This document shows positions 27,064-37,262 of a stretch of DNA of 64,000 bases, one piece after another. Positions within the stretch are counted from its first letter, which is position 1; each line of letters begins with the position of its first letter. Made by a program: the position numbers and the translations under genes. The notes below the pieces were generated by a model. That model ran no database searches. It worked only from the letters and a program-made list of their open reading frames with translations, and was not told where the DNA came from. Source of the stretch: an uncultured Pelagibacteraceae bacterium (GTDB lineage: Bacteria; Pseudomonadota; Alphaproteobacteria; Pelagibacterales; Pelagibacteraceae); assembly GCA_902581585.1 (NCBI GenBank), contig CACHPB010000004.1:1-64000 (forward strand), in the 5' to 3' direction.

Positions 27064-29280
27064 TTAAATAGTTCTTTCAGTAATAGTTGAATTATAAACT
27101 TCTATAATATCTTTTTTTTGGTAATCAGCGAAATCTTTAAGAGTAATTCCACATTCTAAACCTGCTGATACTTGTTTAGTTTGATCTTTTTCCCTAAATA
27201 TTGAACTAATCTTTCCATTAAAAATTATTGCGCCATCCCTTATAACTCTCGCATTTGAGTTTTGAGTTATTTCTCCCTCAACTACTTTAGAGCCAGCTAC
27301 TTTACCAACCTTAGATACTTTGAAAATTTCAAGTATCTCAGCACTTCCAATAATTTTTTCTTCAACATCCGGTGACAATAATCCACCCATTTTTCTTTTT
27401 ATAAAATCAAGTACTTCATATATTATATTATAAGAAGAAATAGAAATTTTCTCTTTTTCTGCTCGTTTCTTTGCCTCTTTGCTTGGTTTTACGTTAAAGG
27501 CAATTATTACTGCATTTGATGCTTTTGCCAGGGTGACATCTGTTTCTGTTACCATACCTATGTCAGATAAAAGTATTTTTGGTTTTACCTCATCGTGTTT
27601 AATTTGATCTATTGCATTTTTTATTGCCTCTGATGAACCATGCACGTCGGATTTAATAATGATATTTAATTCTTCAGAAACTGAATTCTGGAAAGCGGAG
27701 TCTTGAGTTACAAAATTAAGAGGTATTTTTTGATCTTTTGCCTCTTGAACTCTAGCTTCACACAATGACTTAGCTTCTTTTTCACTAACTAAAACTATAA
27801 AATCATCTCCAGATTTTGCTGCTCCATTTATACCTATTATCTCAATTGGGGTTGCAGGCTCAGCTATTTCAATATTTTTTCCATGATCATTTATAATTGC
27901 CCTTATTTTTCCCCATTTAAGGCCACTAACAAAATAATCCCCTTTCTTTAATGTGCCTGCAGTAATTATAATATTCGCCACAGGTCCTCTTCCAGTATCA
28001 ATTTTCGATTCTAAGACTATCCCCTTAGCATTTGTCTCAAAATCAGTTTTTAAGTCTAATAATTCTGCTTGTAATAAAATGGACTCTATTAACTTATCTA
28101 AATTTTTTTTAGTTTTTGTAGAAATTTCAACCATCAGGGTGTCACCTGATAAATCTTCAGCTATTAGTTCATATTCTAGAAGTTGATTTTTTATTTTTTG
28201 CGGGTCTGCCTCTGGAAGATCACATTTGTTAATTGCAACAACTATTGGAACTTTAGCTGCTTTTGCATGCTTGATTGACTCAATAGTTTGTGGTTTTACA
28301 CCATCGTCTGCTGCCACAACTAGAACAACTATATCTGTTAATTTGGATCCTCTAGCTCTCATCTCGGTGAAGGCTGCATGACCTGGAGTATCTATAAATG
28401 TAATTTTCTTGTTTTGTTGGCTGATCTGATAAGCTCCTATGTGTTGCGTGATACCTCCAAACTCACCTGAAACAACATTAGCTTCTCTTAAAACATCCAA
28501 AAGAGATGTTTTTCCATGGTCTACATGACCCATAACAGTAACAATTGGAGGTCGAATTTTAAGGTTTTCTGATTTTACCTCTTTAATTTTTTCAATTATT
28601 TCCTCAGCCTTTTTCTCTCTTATGGGGTTATGACCAAACTCTTTAACTAGATACTCAGCTGTATCAGCATCTATATTATGATTAATAGTAACGGTAACAC
28701 CCATACCCAGCAAGTGTTTAATAATACTGCTAGATTGCTCAGCCATTCTATTTGCAAGTTCTCTAATTGTTATTACTTCTGGTAAATTTATATCTCTTTT
28801 TATTTGCTTAAAATTATCTTTATACTCTGCTTGATTTAAACTTCTGTTTTCTTTTTGTTTAGCTCTTTTTAAAGATGCCAAACTTCTTGATTTTGTTTCT
28901 GCGTGATCATCACTTAAGGCTCTTGAAACAGTAAGTTTTAACTCTCTTCTTTTTCCAGTTATTTTATTTGATTTGTTTTCTTTTTGAGCTGTTTCCCCTT
29001 TTAGCCTTCTTGTGGCTCTTTGCTCTGCTAATTTTCTTTTTTCAAAATCTGATGAGGGTTGTGAGGATGGTCGATTAAAATTATTTGGTTTTGAAAAATT
29101 ATCAATATTTGGTCTAAAATTGTTATTGTTTTGTCTTGAAAACTGAGATTTTCCAGAAAACTTAGAAGTTTTTTTCTCAATTACAACTGTATTTTTAGAT
29201 TTTGATTTAGCTTGTTCTATACTACTTAAAGTTTTTTTGGAACTTCCTGATATTGATAGCTTTAATTTTTTTTTCTCCAT
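27064..29280 (-). CDS. infB: Translation initiation factor IF-2
   Basis: This GTPase delivers initiator tRNA to the 30S subunit. The 738-residue protein has a low-complexity N-terminal region rich in Lys, Asn and Ser (residues 1-160). An IF2-N-type segment follows, then the G domain with [20 protein letters not shown] and NKCDLPEAD, then domains II-IV ending [17 protein letters not shown] and the ECGITLKDF core. The N-terminal extension is compact compared with many proteobacterial IF-2 proteins. Confidence 0.97.
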   Translation of the reverse strand: MEKKKLKLSISGSSKKTLSSIEQAKSKSKNTVVIEKKTSKFSGKSQFSRQNNNNFRPNIDNFSKPNNFNRPSSQPSSDFEKRKLAEQRATRRLKGETAQKENKSNKITGKRRELKLTVSRALSDDHAETKSRSLASLKRAKQKENRSLNQAEYKDNFKQIKRDINLPEVITIRELANRMAEQSSSIIKHLLGMGVTVTINHNIDADTAEYLVKEFGHNPIREKKAEEIIEKIKEVKSENLKIRPPIVTVMGHVDHGKTSLLDVLREANVVSGEFGGITQHIGAYQISQQNKKITFIDTPGHAAFTEMRARGSKLTDIVVLVVAADDGVKPQTIESIKHAKAAKVPIVVAINKCDLPEADPQKIKNQLLEYELIAEDLSGDTLMVEISTKTKKNLDKLIESILLQAELLDLKTDFETNAKGIVLESKIDTGRGPVANIIITAGTLKKGDYFVSGLKWGKIRAIINDHGKNIEIAEPATPIEIIGINGAAKSGDDFIVLVSEKEAKSLCEARVQEAKDQKIPLNFVTQDSAFQNSVSEELNIIIKSDVHGSSEAIKNAIDQIKHDEVKPKILLSDIGMVTETDVTLAKASNAVIIAFNVKPSKEAKKRAEKEKISISSYNIIYEVLDFIKRKMGGLLSPDVEEKIIGSAEILEIFKVSKVGKVAGSKVVEGEITQNSNARVIRDGAIIFNGKISSIFREKDQTKQVSAGLECGITLKDFADYQKKDIIEVYNSTITERTI

Positions 29281-29290
29281 TTTTCATCTC

Positions 29291-30844
29291 TCAGTCTTTG
29301 TAAACTTTGTCTCTTGCTGACATAATTAAATTATCAGATTCTTGCTTTGATAATGCGAAATCCTCTAGATATCCTTTTATTTTAACTCTCTCACCTTTTA
29401 CCATATCATATGTGCCTGTTAGTTCATCTGAAGCTAGATCTGCTAAATCTGTTAAAGTTAATATTTTTTGCTCACCCAATGTAACTAACATACCAGGAGT
29501 TAATCCCTCATGATTAATTAAATCATTTTCCAATCCAAGATCTTTTATTCTTTTTGAAATTTCTTCTTGATCTTTAAGATAAAATTCTTTAGCTCTTTCA
29601 ATTAATTCTTTAGCAGTATCTTCCTCAATTCCCTCAATTTTAATTAATGCCTCAGTTGAACTATCTTTAATATCATCTATAGATGAAAAGCCTTCAGCAA
29701 CTAAAAGCTGTCCTAGAGTTTCGTCTAATTCAAGATTTTTTACAATGTTGTCAGTTTTTTCTTTAAATTCTAGTTGTCTTCTTTCAGAATCCTCTTGTTC
29801 AGTCATAATATTTATTTCGTAATTCAATAATTTTGTAGCCAATCTCACGTTCTGACCTCTTCTTCCTATGGCTTTACTAAGATTTTCCTCAGTCAATATG
29901 ACATCAAGCTTTTTAGCCTCATTATCAACATTAACTCTTTGTACTTCGGCTGGAGATAATGCGTTTGCAACTATTACTGCAGGATCTTCAGACCAATTAA
30001 CTATATCAATTTTCTCCCCCTGAAGTTCATTGACAACAGCTTGAACTCTGCTACCTCTCATGCCCACACATGCTCCAACAGGATCTAATGAAGTGTCAAT
30101 CGCCTTGACACAAATTTTTGCTCTACTACCAGGGTCTCTAGCTGATGATTTTATCTCAATTAAACCATCATAAATTTCTGGGACTTCTTGGATAAAAAGT
30201 TTATCCATAAACTTCGGGTGAGCTCTTGATAAAAATATTTGTTGGCCCCTTGGTTCTCTTCTTACATCTAAACAATAAGCTTTAACTCTGTCTCCTGCTT
30301 TTATATTTTCTCTTGGAATCATTTCATTCTTTTGAATAATTGCCTCCGTCCTTCCAAGGTCGACAATTACATTTCCAAATTCTAATCTTTTTACTATTCC
30401 ACTTAAAATTGTATCTTTTTTATCTATGAAATCAGTATATTGCCTTTCTCTCTCTGCCTCTCTTACATTAAAACTTATTACCTGTTTGGCAGTTTGAGCA
30501 GCAATTCTGCCAAAGTCAAAAGATGGTAACGGTTGAAGTACTTCATCTCCAATTTGTTTATCATTATTTATCTTATCTAGTTTGATTGCGTCATTTAATG
30601 TAATTTCTAAGTTTGAGTTTTCAGGATTTTCAACAATTATTAATTTCCTAAATATTCCTATGTCTCCATTATCTCTGTTAATTTCTACTTTAATCTCGTT
30701 ATCTGAACCAAATTTCGATTTAGCAGCTTTAGCTATGCCTGTTTCCATCGAACTTATAATAAGTTCTATATCAATGGATTTCTCTAATGCAACGGCCTCA
30801 GCAATTCTAAGTAATTCAAGTTTATCAGCTCTTCTATTTAACAT
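29291..30844 (-). CDS. nusA: Transcription termination/antitermination factor NusA
   Basis: This RNA polymerase-associated factor modulates pausing, termination and antitermination. The ATG at 30844 gives about 517 residues; a TTG at 30859 would add five. In order: the N-terminal polymerase-binding domain, an S1 domain (DTILSGIVKRLEFGNVIVDLG), and KH domains with DPVGACVGMRGSRVQ and AIGRRGQNVRLA. C-terminal helix-hairpin-helix repeats follow (IKIEGIEEDTAKELI and a second copy). No rimP precedes it. A terminator-like hairpin lies only 18 bases upstream of its start codon. Confidence 0.96.
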   Translation of the reverse strand: MLNRRADKLELLRIAEAVALEKSIDIELIISSMETGIAKAAKSKFGSDNEIKVEINRDNGDIGIFRKLIIVENPENSNLEITLNDAIKLDKINNDKQIGDEVLQPLPSFDFGRIAAQTAKQVISFNVREAERERQYTDFIDKKDTILSGIVKRLEFGNVIVDLGRTEAIIQKNEMIPRENIKAGDRVKAYCLDVRREPRGQQIFLSRAHPKFMDKLFIQEVPEIYDGLIEIKSSARDPGSRAKICVKAIDTSLDPVGACVGMRGSRVQAVVNELQGEKIDIVNWSEDPAVIVANALSPAEVQRVNVDNEAKKLDVILTEENLSKAIGRRGQNVRLATKLLNYEINIMTEQEDSERRQLEFKEKTDNIVKNLELDETLGQLLVAEGFSSIDDIKDSSTEALIKIEGIEEDTAKELIERAKEFYLKDQEEISKRIKDLGLENDLINHEGLTPGMLVTLGEQKILTLTDLADLASDELTGTYDMVKGERVKIKGYLEDFALSKQESDNLIMSARDKVYKD

Positions 30845-30857
30845 AATTTTTTGTGCC

Positions 30858-30884
30858 AAAAAAAAATGGGCCTAAGCCCATTTT
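30858..30884 (-). terminator. Rho-independent terminator between metK and nusA
   Basis: On the minus strand a perfect 9-bp stem AAAATGGGC/GCCCATTTT with a 4-base loop (30884-30863) is followed by a T-run down to 30858. It lies downstream of metK and immediately upstream of nusA, so it either ends the metK transcript or acts as an attenuator in the nusA leader. Confidence 0.85.
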
Positions 30885-30940
30885 GAAATTTCAACAATGT
30901 GCTTGAAATATAGTTATTTTTAAATGCTTTTCAACAATAT

Positions 30941-32104
30941 TTACTTGCTAAAAACTGAAGATTTATCTGTTTTTTCCCATGAAAAAGACCCATCTTCCTC
31001 AGGAACTCTTCCAAAATGTCCATAGGCAGCAGTTTTTTGGTAAATGGGTCTGTTTAAACCCAACATTTCTCGAATTCCTCTAGGACTTAAATCAAAGTTT
31101 TCTTTAATGAGTTTTTCTACATGTAGATTTTTTTCTTCATCATTATCAAACAAGTCCACATAAATAGATAAAGGCTTTGATACACCAATAGCGTAAGCTA
31201 ATTGTATCAAACATTTGTCAGCAATTTTTGATGCAACAACATTTTTAGCTAAATATCTTGATGCATAAGCTGCCGATCTATCGACTTTAGTTGGATCTTT
31301 ACCTGAAAACGCACCTCCACCATGTGGTGCTGCACCACCATAAGTGTCAACTATAATTTTTCTACCAGTTAAACCACTATCTCCATCTGGACCTCCGATT
31401 ACAAAGTTTCCAGTAGGATTTATATAAATCTCTTTTTCATCAAGACTTCCCAACAAGTGTTTAGGTATAGATCTGTCTATGTAGGGCATACAAAGTTCTT
31501 TAACTTGAGATAAGTTAACATCTTTTGAATGTTGTGTAGAAATGACTACTGAAGTTACAGCAGCAGGCATACCATCCTTATACTCTATTGTGATTTGGCT
31601 TTTTGAATCTGGTTCTATTCCATGTAATTTTCCAGATTTTCTATCTTCCGCCATCAATCTTAAGATTTTATGGGAATAATGAATTGGGGCTGGCATTAAA
31701 ACATCTGTTTCGTTACAAGCATAACCAAACATGATTCCTTGGTCTCCAGCTCCTTCGTCTTTATTTCCAGCAGAGTCTACTCCCATAGCTATGTCAGCTG
31801 ATTGTGAATGAAGGTGAGTTTCAATTTTAGTTTGTTCTTTCCAAGAAAAACCATCTTGGTCATAACCAATGTCTTTAATACATTCCCTAACCTTTGAAAT
31901 TAATTCTTCCTGGTTTAGTTCTGGACCTCTCACTTCTCCAGCTAATACAACTTTATTTGTTGTTGTTAAAGTTTCGCAAGCAACTCTTGCTTGCGGTTCA
32001 TTTGCTAGAAAACTATCCACAACCATATCTGAAATTCTGTCACAAACTTTGTCTGGGTGTCCTTCCGAGACCGACTCGCTAGTAAATAAAAAATTTTTTT
32101 TCAT
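30941..32104 (-). CDS. metK: S-adenosylmethionine synthetase
   Basis: This enzyme makes SAM from methionine and ATP. The 387-residue protein contains [13 protein letters not shown], the flexible active-site loop region [12 protein letters not shown], and the phosphate-binding [19 protein letters not shown]. The start is preceded by a strong GGGGGAATTA and overlaps the lnt stop by one base. There is no space for a SAM riboswitch directly before it. It ends in the hairpin at 30858-30884. Confidence 0.97.
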   Translation of the reverse strand: MKKNFLFTSESVSEGHPDKVCDRISDMVVDSFLANEPQARVACETLTTTNKVVLAGEVRGPELNQEELISKVRECIKDIGYDQDGFSWKEQTKIETHLHSQSADIAMGVDSAGNKDEGAGDQGIMFGYACNETDVLMPAPIHYSHKILRLMAEDRKSGKLHGIEPDSKSQITIEYKDGMPAAVTSVVISTQHSKDVNLSQVKELCMPYIDRSIPKHLLGSLDEKEIYINPTGNFVIGGPDGDSGLTGRKIIVDTYGGAAPHGGGAFSGKDPTKVDRSAAYASRYLAKNVVASKIADKCLIQLAYAIGVSKPLSIYVDLFDNDEEKNLHVEKLIKENFDLSPRGIREMLGLNRPIYQKTAAYGHFGRVPEEDGSFSWEKTDKSSVFSK

Positions 32105-33627
32105 TAATTCCCCCGTATTTTAAAAAAAAAAATTAAACTAATATAAATAAATAGAAAATAAAAGAAGATCTTATTGCCAAAAGAACTAAAGATAGTTTTA
32201 TTGGACTTTTTAAAAGATTTAACTTCAATAAATCCCTCATCAGTTGTTAAAATCTTATCAATTACTTGCCCTTTTGAGTTTATAAATGCTGAAATACCAT
32301 TGTTTGACGATCGTATAACAGATGTTCCTTCTTCGATAGATCTAAAAATTGAGTGTGAGAAATGTTGATATGGACCAATTGAATTTCCAAACCAACCATC
32401 TTCAGATATATTTAGAATAAAATCAAAATTAGTTTTATTTTTATTAATTTTCCCAGAGTAAATAATTTCGTAGCAAATTAGAGGTATAAAATTATAATTA
32501 AATAAATTTATTGGATCTCTTCGCACATCTGGTGAAAAAGATTGATAACCCTGAGTTATTTTTTTGAAGCCCAACTTACCTAATATTTTTTCAAATGGTA
32601 AAAATTCTCCAAAAGGTACTAATTTATTTTTGTAATATTTTCCTAGAATATTAAGTTCATTATCCAGAACTAAGAGAGAATTATATATTTCTTGATTTTC
32701 TTGTATGTTCATACCTAAAACGATCTTGTGTTTTTTTGAAAAATTATTTGAAAATAGTCTTTTAAATTTTTTAAGATCTTCAAAGTAAATAATTGAAAGA
32801 ATACCCTCTGGTAAAATAAATAATGTTTCATTTTCTGGATTTGGTTTAGAAATGTTAATTAATTCTAAAATAAATTCTCTTGGATTTTCATTTTGAAAAT
32901 ACCTGTCAATATTTATATTTGGAGAAATTATCTTAATAGAAAATCCTAAATCTTTTTTTTCAGTCAATTCATGAGTTCTTAAATTGTAACTTCCATAAAA
33001 ATAATTTGTAATAAACACTAACAAAGAAAAAATAAATATATATATTTTCAGATGTTTGTTGTAATTATAAAATAAAATAGTTGGCAATAAAAAAATCAAA
33101 ATTATAATTGAATTAAAAGTGTAAGTTCCAATTATAGAAAGTATTTGAATAGACTCTAAATAGTTTACTAAACTAAAAGAAATTAAATTCCATGGAAAAC
33201 CTCCAAAAATAAAACCTCTAACATACTCAAATATAGACAGAGAAGTGGCTAGTATTAAAATTGATAAAAAGTTTTTTTTTGGATTTAAAAATGAAAAAAT
33301 TAATGTTGATAAACCATAAAATAATCCCAAAAATAAAGGTATTAAAGTTAGAGCAAAAGGGATCAAAGGTTTAAAAGTATCTTCAAATGTAAGTGAATTA
33401 GTTATCCAATATAAATTCGAAATAAAATAACTAAAACCAAAAATCCATCCTATGTAAAATGATTTAACTTTATCCTTAGGGCTTTTTAACAATACCCATA
33501 AAAACGCAGGATATGAAAAAAAGTTAAGATAGAAAAAATCATAAGGTGGGAGGCTTAAAGAAGAAATCAAACCCAATAAAGATACATAAGAATATAATAA
33601 AATTTTTTTTTTATATATTAAAGTCAA
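32104..33627 (-). CDS. lnt: Apolipoprotein N-acyltransferase
   Basis: This inner-membrane enzyme adds the third acyl chain to lipoproteins. The 507-residue protein has about seven membrane segments in the N-terminal 210 residues and a C-terminal one. Between them lies a nitrilase-like domain with the catalytic triad Glu (LPEGIL), Lys ([10 protein letters not shown]) and Cys (ICYEIIY). The only fitting start is a TTG at 33627, six bases after ybeY. Several lipoproteins in the window would be its substrates. Confidence 0.94.
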   Translation of the reverse strand: MTLIYKKKILLYSYVSLLGLISSLSLPPYDFFYLNFFSYPAFLWVLLKSPKDKVKSFYIGWIFGFSYFISNLYWITNSLTFEDTFKPLIPFALTLIPLFLGLFYGLSTLIFSFLNPKKNFLSILILATSLSIFEYVRGFIFGGFPWNLISFSLVNYLESIQILSIIGTYTFNSIIILIFLLPTILFYNYNKHLKIYIFIFSLLVFITNYFYGSYNLRTHELTEKKDLGFSIKIISPNINIDRYFQNENPREFILELINISKPNPENETLFILPEGILSIIYFEDLKKFKRLFSNNFSKKHKIVLGMNIQENQEIYNSLLVLDNELNILGKYYKNKLVPFGEFLPFEKILGKLGFKKITQGYQSFSPDVRRDPINLFNYNFIPLICYEIIYSGKINKNKTNFDFILNISEDGWFGNSIGPYQHFSHSIFRSIEEGTSVIRSSNNGISAFINSKGQVIDKILTTDEGFIEVKSFKKSNKTIFSSFGNKIFFYFLFIYISLIFFFKIRGN

Positions 33628-33633
33628 TTTATT

Positions 33634-34071
33634 TTATGAGAATAGTTTGAGTATTGATTTTTCTTTTCTATGCATTTTAATAAAATCATCTAGTTGTTTG
33701 TGATCATAACCAATCAAATGAAGATACCCATGTATCCACATTCTATCAAATTCTGTAAAAAAATTTTTTTCCTTTGATCTATTTTTAATTATTTCATAAC
33801 TAATTGCTATATCACCAACATAAAGAAATTTTTTATCTTTTATTTCAATAGGAAAAGATAAAACATCTGTTGGTTTATTTTTTTTTCTAAATTTTAAATT
33901 AAGCTTTTTCATTTTTTTGTTATTAGTAAGGAGTACTGAAAATTCATGATTTTTACTTTTAAAAGAAGGTTCTTTAGATAAAATTTTAAGTCTTTTATTT
34001 AAATAATCATTAGGGTTTTTTAAAATTTTTGTCCAATTTGAATGACCTGAAATTACATTGGCCTTTATCAT
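33634..34071 (-). CDS. ybeY: Endoribonuclease YbeY (16S rRNA maturation)
   Basis: This metal-dependent RNase takes part in 16S rRNA 3'-end processing and ribosome quality control. The 145-residue protein has the metal-binding signature HGYLHLIGYDH near residue 112, and the LNLKFRKKNKPTDVLSFP stretch. It overlaps phoH by one base in the conserved miaB-phoH-ybeY-lnt order; corC, usual between ybeY and lnt, is absent. Confidence 0.95.
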   Translation of the reverse strand: MIKANVISGHSNWTKILKNPNDYLNKRLKILSKEPSFKSKNHEFSVLLTNNKKMKKLNLKFRKKNKPTDVLSFPIEIKDKKFLYVGDIAISYEIIKNRSKEKNFFTEFDRMWIHGYLHLIGYDHKQLDDFIKMHRKEKSILKLFS

Positions 34072-35075
34072 TATTCAGCACTTTTATCCGAATATGCTTT
34101 CACGATCTTTGATACGAGCGGATGTCTAACTACATCTTTGTGATCAAAATCAACAACCGCAATTTCATTTAGATGATTAAGTAATTTTTTTGATCTATCC
34201 AATCCTGATAGTGACTTATTAGGCAAATCTATTTGAGAGGGATCTCCATTTATTACTATCTTAGAGTTTTCGCCTATTCTAGTCAAAAACATTTTAATTT
34301 GAGTATCTGTTGCATTTTGTGCCTCATCTAGAATTGCAAATGAATTTTTTAAAGTCCTTCCCCTCATGAAAGCAAGTGGAGCTATCTCAATATCACCAAC
34401 TTCAATCTTTTTTTGTATTTTTTCGAAATCTAATAAATCATACAAGGAATCATATAATGGTCTTAGATATGGATCTACTTTCTCTCTCATATCACCTGGT
34501 AAAAATCCGAGTCTTTCCCCCGCCTCAACAGCTGGTCTAGATAAAATAATTCTCTCAATTTTTTTGTCTAACAACATTGTTAATGCTACTGCAACAGCTA
34601 AAAAAGTTTTGCCTGTTCCAGCTGGTCCAGCTGAAATAATTATATCTGACTTTTTTAGTGCTCTGACATAGTCTTTCTGTTTTTCAGATCTAGGAATTAC
34701 AGATTTTTTTGGTGTTTTAATTATATATTCTATTTTATTTTCAGAGTCGTTGTTTTCATCAATCATAAACTTATTTACAGACGAAATTATATCTTTTTTT
34801 TCAATTGTTCCATTATTTAAATATTGTTCAGTCAAAAATTGAATAGCATTTTTTACTATATTGTTCTTTTCAAGATCACTTTTTACAAGGATTGAATTAC
34901 CTCTTGAATATAAATTAGTTTCTGTAATTTTTTCTAATTCTTTTAAATTATTGTTAAATTCACCTGTAACACCAAGTAACAAATCATTATTTTGAAAAAT
35001 TATGCTAAGTGTATTGTTTTCTGAATATACATATTTTAGCTCAGAAATAACTTTTTTTTTATTAATCTTACTCAA
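34071..35075 (-). CDS. PhoH-like ATPase
   Basis: This 334-residue P-loop ATPase has Walker A GPAGTGKTF near residue 153 and Walker B FAILDEAQNA. The conserved NGDPSQIDLP and the C-terminal FDHKDVVRHPLVSKIV identify the PhoH family (YbeZ type). It is linked to ybeY in many bacteria and is thought to act with it in RNA metabolism. It starts one base from the miaB stop. Confidence 0.94.
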   Translation of the reverse strand: MSKINKKKVISELKYVYSENNTLSIIFQNNDLLLGVTGEFNNNLKELEKITETNLYSRGNSILVKSDLEKNNIVKNAIQFLTEQYLNNGTIEKKDIISSVNKFMIDENNDSENKIEYIIKTPKKSVIPRSEKQKDYVRALKKSDIIISAGPAGTGKTFLAVAVALTMLLDKKIERIILSRPAVEAGERLGFLPGDMREKVDPYLRPLYDSLYDLLDFEKIQKKIEVGDIEIAPLAFMRGRTLKNSFAILDEAQNATDTQIKMFLTRIGENSKIVINGDPSQIDLPNKSLSGLDRSKKLLNHLNEIAVVDFDHKDVVRHPLVSKIVKAYSDKSAE

Positions 35076-35076
35076 T

Positions 35077-36411
35077 TCAGGCTGCTTTCATATTTTTGGT
35101 TGCTGAACCAAATAATGTATTCTGGTTACTAGTTTTTATCTTTACTTTAATAATTTTTCCGATTTGATTATCACTTCCATCAAAAATAACTGGCGTGATG
35201 TAATTATTTCTTCCAAAATATTTATTTTGTTTTTCAATTTTATTTTCAACAAGCACATCAATAATTTGATTTTCCATTAATTTATTAATTTGTATTTGGT
35301 TATCAAATAATTTACCCTGAATTAATTGTAATCTTTCTTTAGCAATATTTTTATCTATCATTTCTAGTTTTGAGGCTACTGTTCCTGGTCTGGGGCTAAA
35401 GATAAAGGAAAATGAATTAATAAATTTAATTTTTTTTATTAAGTTAAATGTTTCCTCAAAATCTTTTTGATTTTCACCTGGATAACCAATAATAAAATCG
35501 CTTGAAAATTCAATATCTTTGCTAATTTTTTTTAATCTTTCGTAAACATTTAAATAATCATCAACTGTATGCTTTCTATTCATTAATTCTAATATTTTAT
35601 TTGATCCACTTTGAATAGGTAGGTGAACAAATGGCATTAGTTTTTTAGAAGAAGAATAACAATCAATTAAGTCTTCAGTCATGTCTCTTGGGTGTGAAGT
35701 TGTATATCTTAATCTTTCTAGTTCTGAATATTGATTCAAGTAATTTATTAAACTTGAAAGTCTATATTCTTTACCATTTTCTAAATAAGAGTAAGCATTA
35801 ACATTCTGGCCAAGTAATGTAATTTCTTTTGCACCATTTTCTATTAATTGTTCAGCTTCTGTTATAATTTTTGTAAATGGTCTAGAGTATTCTGGTCCCC
35901 TTGTGTATGGGACTACACAGAAATGACAAAATTTATCACAACCCTCTTGAATGGTTAAAAAGGTGGATATTTTGCTATTATTATTTTTTATTTGATCAAA
36001 ATATCCAAATTTTGAAATTGTATCAAACTCAGTTTCCTCTTGCTTTTGATTTACAACATGCTTTTTCAACAAGTCATTAACTTTATGATACGACTGAGGT
36101 CCTAAAACAATATCAATATACGGTTCCCTTTTGACCATTTCCTCATTTTCAGCTTGAGCAACACAACCAGCAATTACCATAATTGGTTTTTTTTTATCTC
36201 TGTATAATTTTTTAACTCTTCCAATTTCATGATAAACTTTTTCTTTTGCCTTATCACGTATGTGACATGTATTTAATACATAACAATCTGCATTAGACTG
36301 ATTATTGGTTTTAATAAATCCTAACTTGCTGACAGAGTCATAAATTCTATTAGAGTCGTACTCATTCATTTGACAACCAAAAGTTTTGATGAAAATTTTT
36401 TTTTCTATCAT
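35077..36411 (-). CDS. miaB: tRNA-2-methylthio-N6-dimethylallyladenosine synthase MiaB
   Basis: This radical-SAM methylthiotransferase modifies A37 of tRNAs reading UNN codons. The 444-residue protein has the N-terminal UPF0004 domain with TFGCQMNEYDS. The second-cluster ligands are three Cys residues of that domain (near 11, 49 and 83). The radical-SAM CxxxCxxC is CDKFCHFC, followed by VPYTRGPEYSR, with a C-terminal TRAM-like domain. Organisation follows the alphaproteobacterial fur-miaB-phoH-ybeY order. Confidence 0.96.
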   Translation of the reverse strand: MIEKKIFIKTFGCQMNEYDSNRIYDSVSKLGFIKTNNQSNADCYVLNTCHIRDKAKEKVYHEIGRVKKLYRDKKKPIMVIAGCVAQAENEEMVKREPYIDIVLGPQSYHKVNDLLKKHVVNQKQEETEFDTISKFGYFDQIKNNNSKISTFLTIQEGCDKFCHFCVVPYTRGPEYSRPFTKIITEAEQLIENGAKEITLLGQNVNAYSYLENGKEYRLSSLINYLNQYSELERLRYTTSHPRDMTEDLIDCYSSSKKLMPFVHLPIQSGSNKILELMNRKHTVDDYLNVYERLKKISKDIEFSSDFIIGYPGENQKDFEETFNLIKKIKFINSFSFIFSPRPGTVASKLEMIDKNIAKERLQLIQGKLFDNQIQINKLMENQIIDVLVENKIEKQNKYFGRNNYITPVIFDGSDNQIGKIIKVKIKTSNQNTLFGSATKNMKAA

Positions 36412-36450
36412 GTTTTAACTTTTAAGAATAAAATCAAAAAGATTTGCCAT

Positions 36451-36876
36451 TTATTTTTTTTTGACTCCATAGAGCTCTAGCTTATGGTCTACCAGCTTAT
36501 ATCCATACTTTTCAGCAACTTTTTTTTGTAATTTTTCAATTTCATCATCTACAAATTCAATTATTTCTCCTGATTTAATATCTATAAGATGATCATGATG
36601 ACTTTCTACTATTGTTTCATATCTTGCTTTTCCACCCTTGAAATCATGTTTAGTAAGAATTCCTGCCTCCTCAAAAAGTTTCACTGTTCTATAAATAGTT
36701 GCAATACTTATTTTGGAATCTAATTTTGAAACTCTTTTATACAATTCATCAACATCTGGATGATCAGACTCACCATAAACTTCTTTAGACTCTGACAAAA
36801 CTTTTGCAATTATTTTTCGTTGGTCTGTAAGTTTAACACCTTTTTTTTGACAAATTTCTTCTATTGTTTCAGACAT
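36451..36876 (-). CDS. fur: Fur-family metalloregulator
   Basis: This 141-residue Fur-family repressor has the recognition-helix region SIATIYRTVKLFEEAG and the metal-site segment ESHHDHLIDIKSGEIIEF. By position between tsaB and miaB it is the ortholog of the alphaproteobacterial Fur/Mur gene, which in that class often senses Mn rather than Fe. The structural-zinc CxxC pairs of gammaproteobacterial Fur are absent. It is the second Fur-family gene of the window besides irr. Confidence 0.88.
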   Translation of the reverse strand: MSETIEEICQKKGVKLTDQRKIIAKVLSESKEVYGESDHPDVDELYKRVSKLDSKISIATIYRTVKLFEEAGILTKHDFKGGKARYETIVESHHDHLIDIKSGEIIEFVDDEIEKLQKKVAEKYGYKLVDHKLELYGVKKK

Positions 36877-36884
36877 AATTTATT

Positions 36885-37262
36885 TTAACTCGAATATACA
36901 GGTTTTATCAAACTTTTATTTGAAAATTTTTTTTCGTCCAAATTTGTCAAATTTTTATAATTCTTTTTCACTAAATTCTTAGATTTGAAACCGAATAAAG
37001 CAGCTTTATTTGATAAAGATATTGCTTTAGCGATAGATAATGAAATTCTTAAAGTAGTAAATTTACCAGGTCCTAAATTCACATAAATTCTATTGATATC
37101 GCCTATTTTTATTTTTTTTTTATTTAAAAAATTTAAAATCAGTTTCATAAAATTGTCAAAATTTTCTCTACTGTTTATATGTTGCGTGGTATATGATCGA
37201 TTATTAGCAACGATGGCAAAAACAATTTTTTCATTAGCAGCATCAATAATAAAATTTATCAT
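36885..37262 (-). CDS. tsaB: Short TsaB-like protein (tRNA t6A biosynthesis)
   Basis: This protein resembles the N-terminal lobe of TsaB, the partner of TsaD in t6A37 synthesis. From the ATG at 37262 it has only 125 residues, against roughly 220-230 usual. The opening IIDAANEKIVFAIV and the signature GPGKFTTLRISLSIAKAIS are TsaB features, and the last residues KPVYSS recall the normal C-terminal P-x-Y end. fur begins 8 bases beyond the stop, so the second half is absent, not frameshifted. Its 5' end overlaps the divergent deacetylase gene by 50 bases. A longer frame to 37427 runs antisense and is rejected. Confidence 0.8.
   Translation of the reverse strand: MINFIIDAANEKIVFAIVANNRSYTTQHINSRENFDNFMKLILNFLNKKKIKIGDINRIYVNLGPGKFTTLRISLSIAKAISLSNKAALFGFKSKNLVKKNYKNLTNLDEKKFSNKSLIKPVYSS

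Noticed and set aside
32100-32160. SAM riboswitch before metK
   Set aside because: metK overlaps the lnt stop by one base, so there is no untranslated leader for an aptamer.
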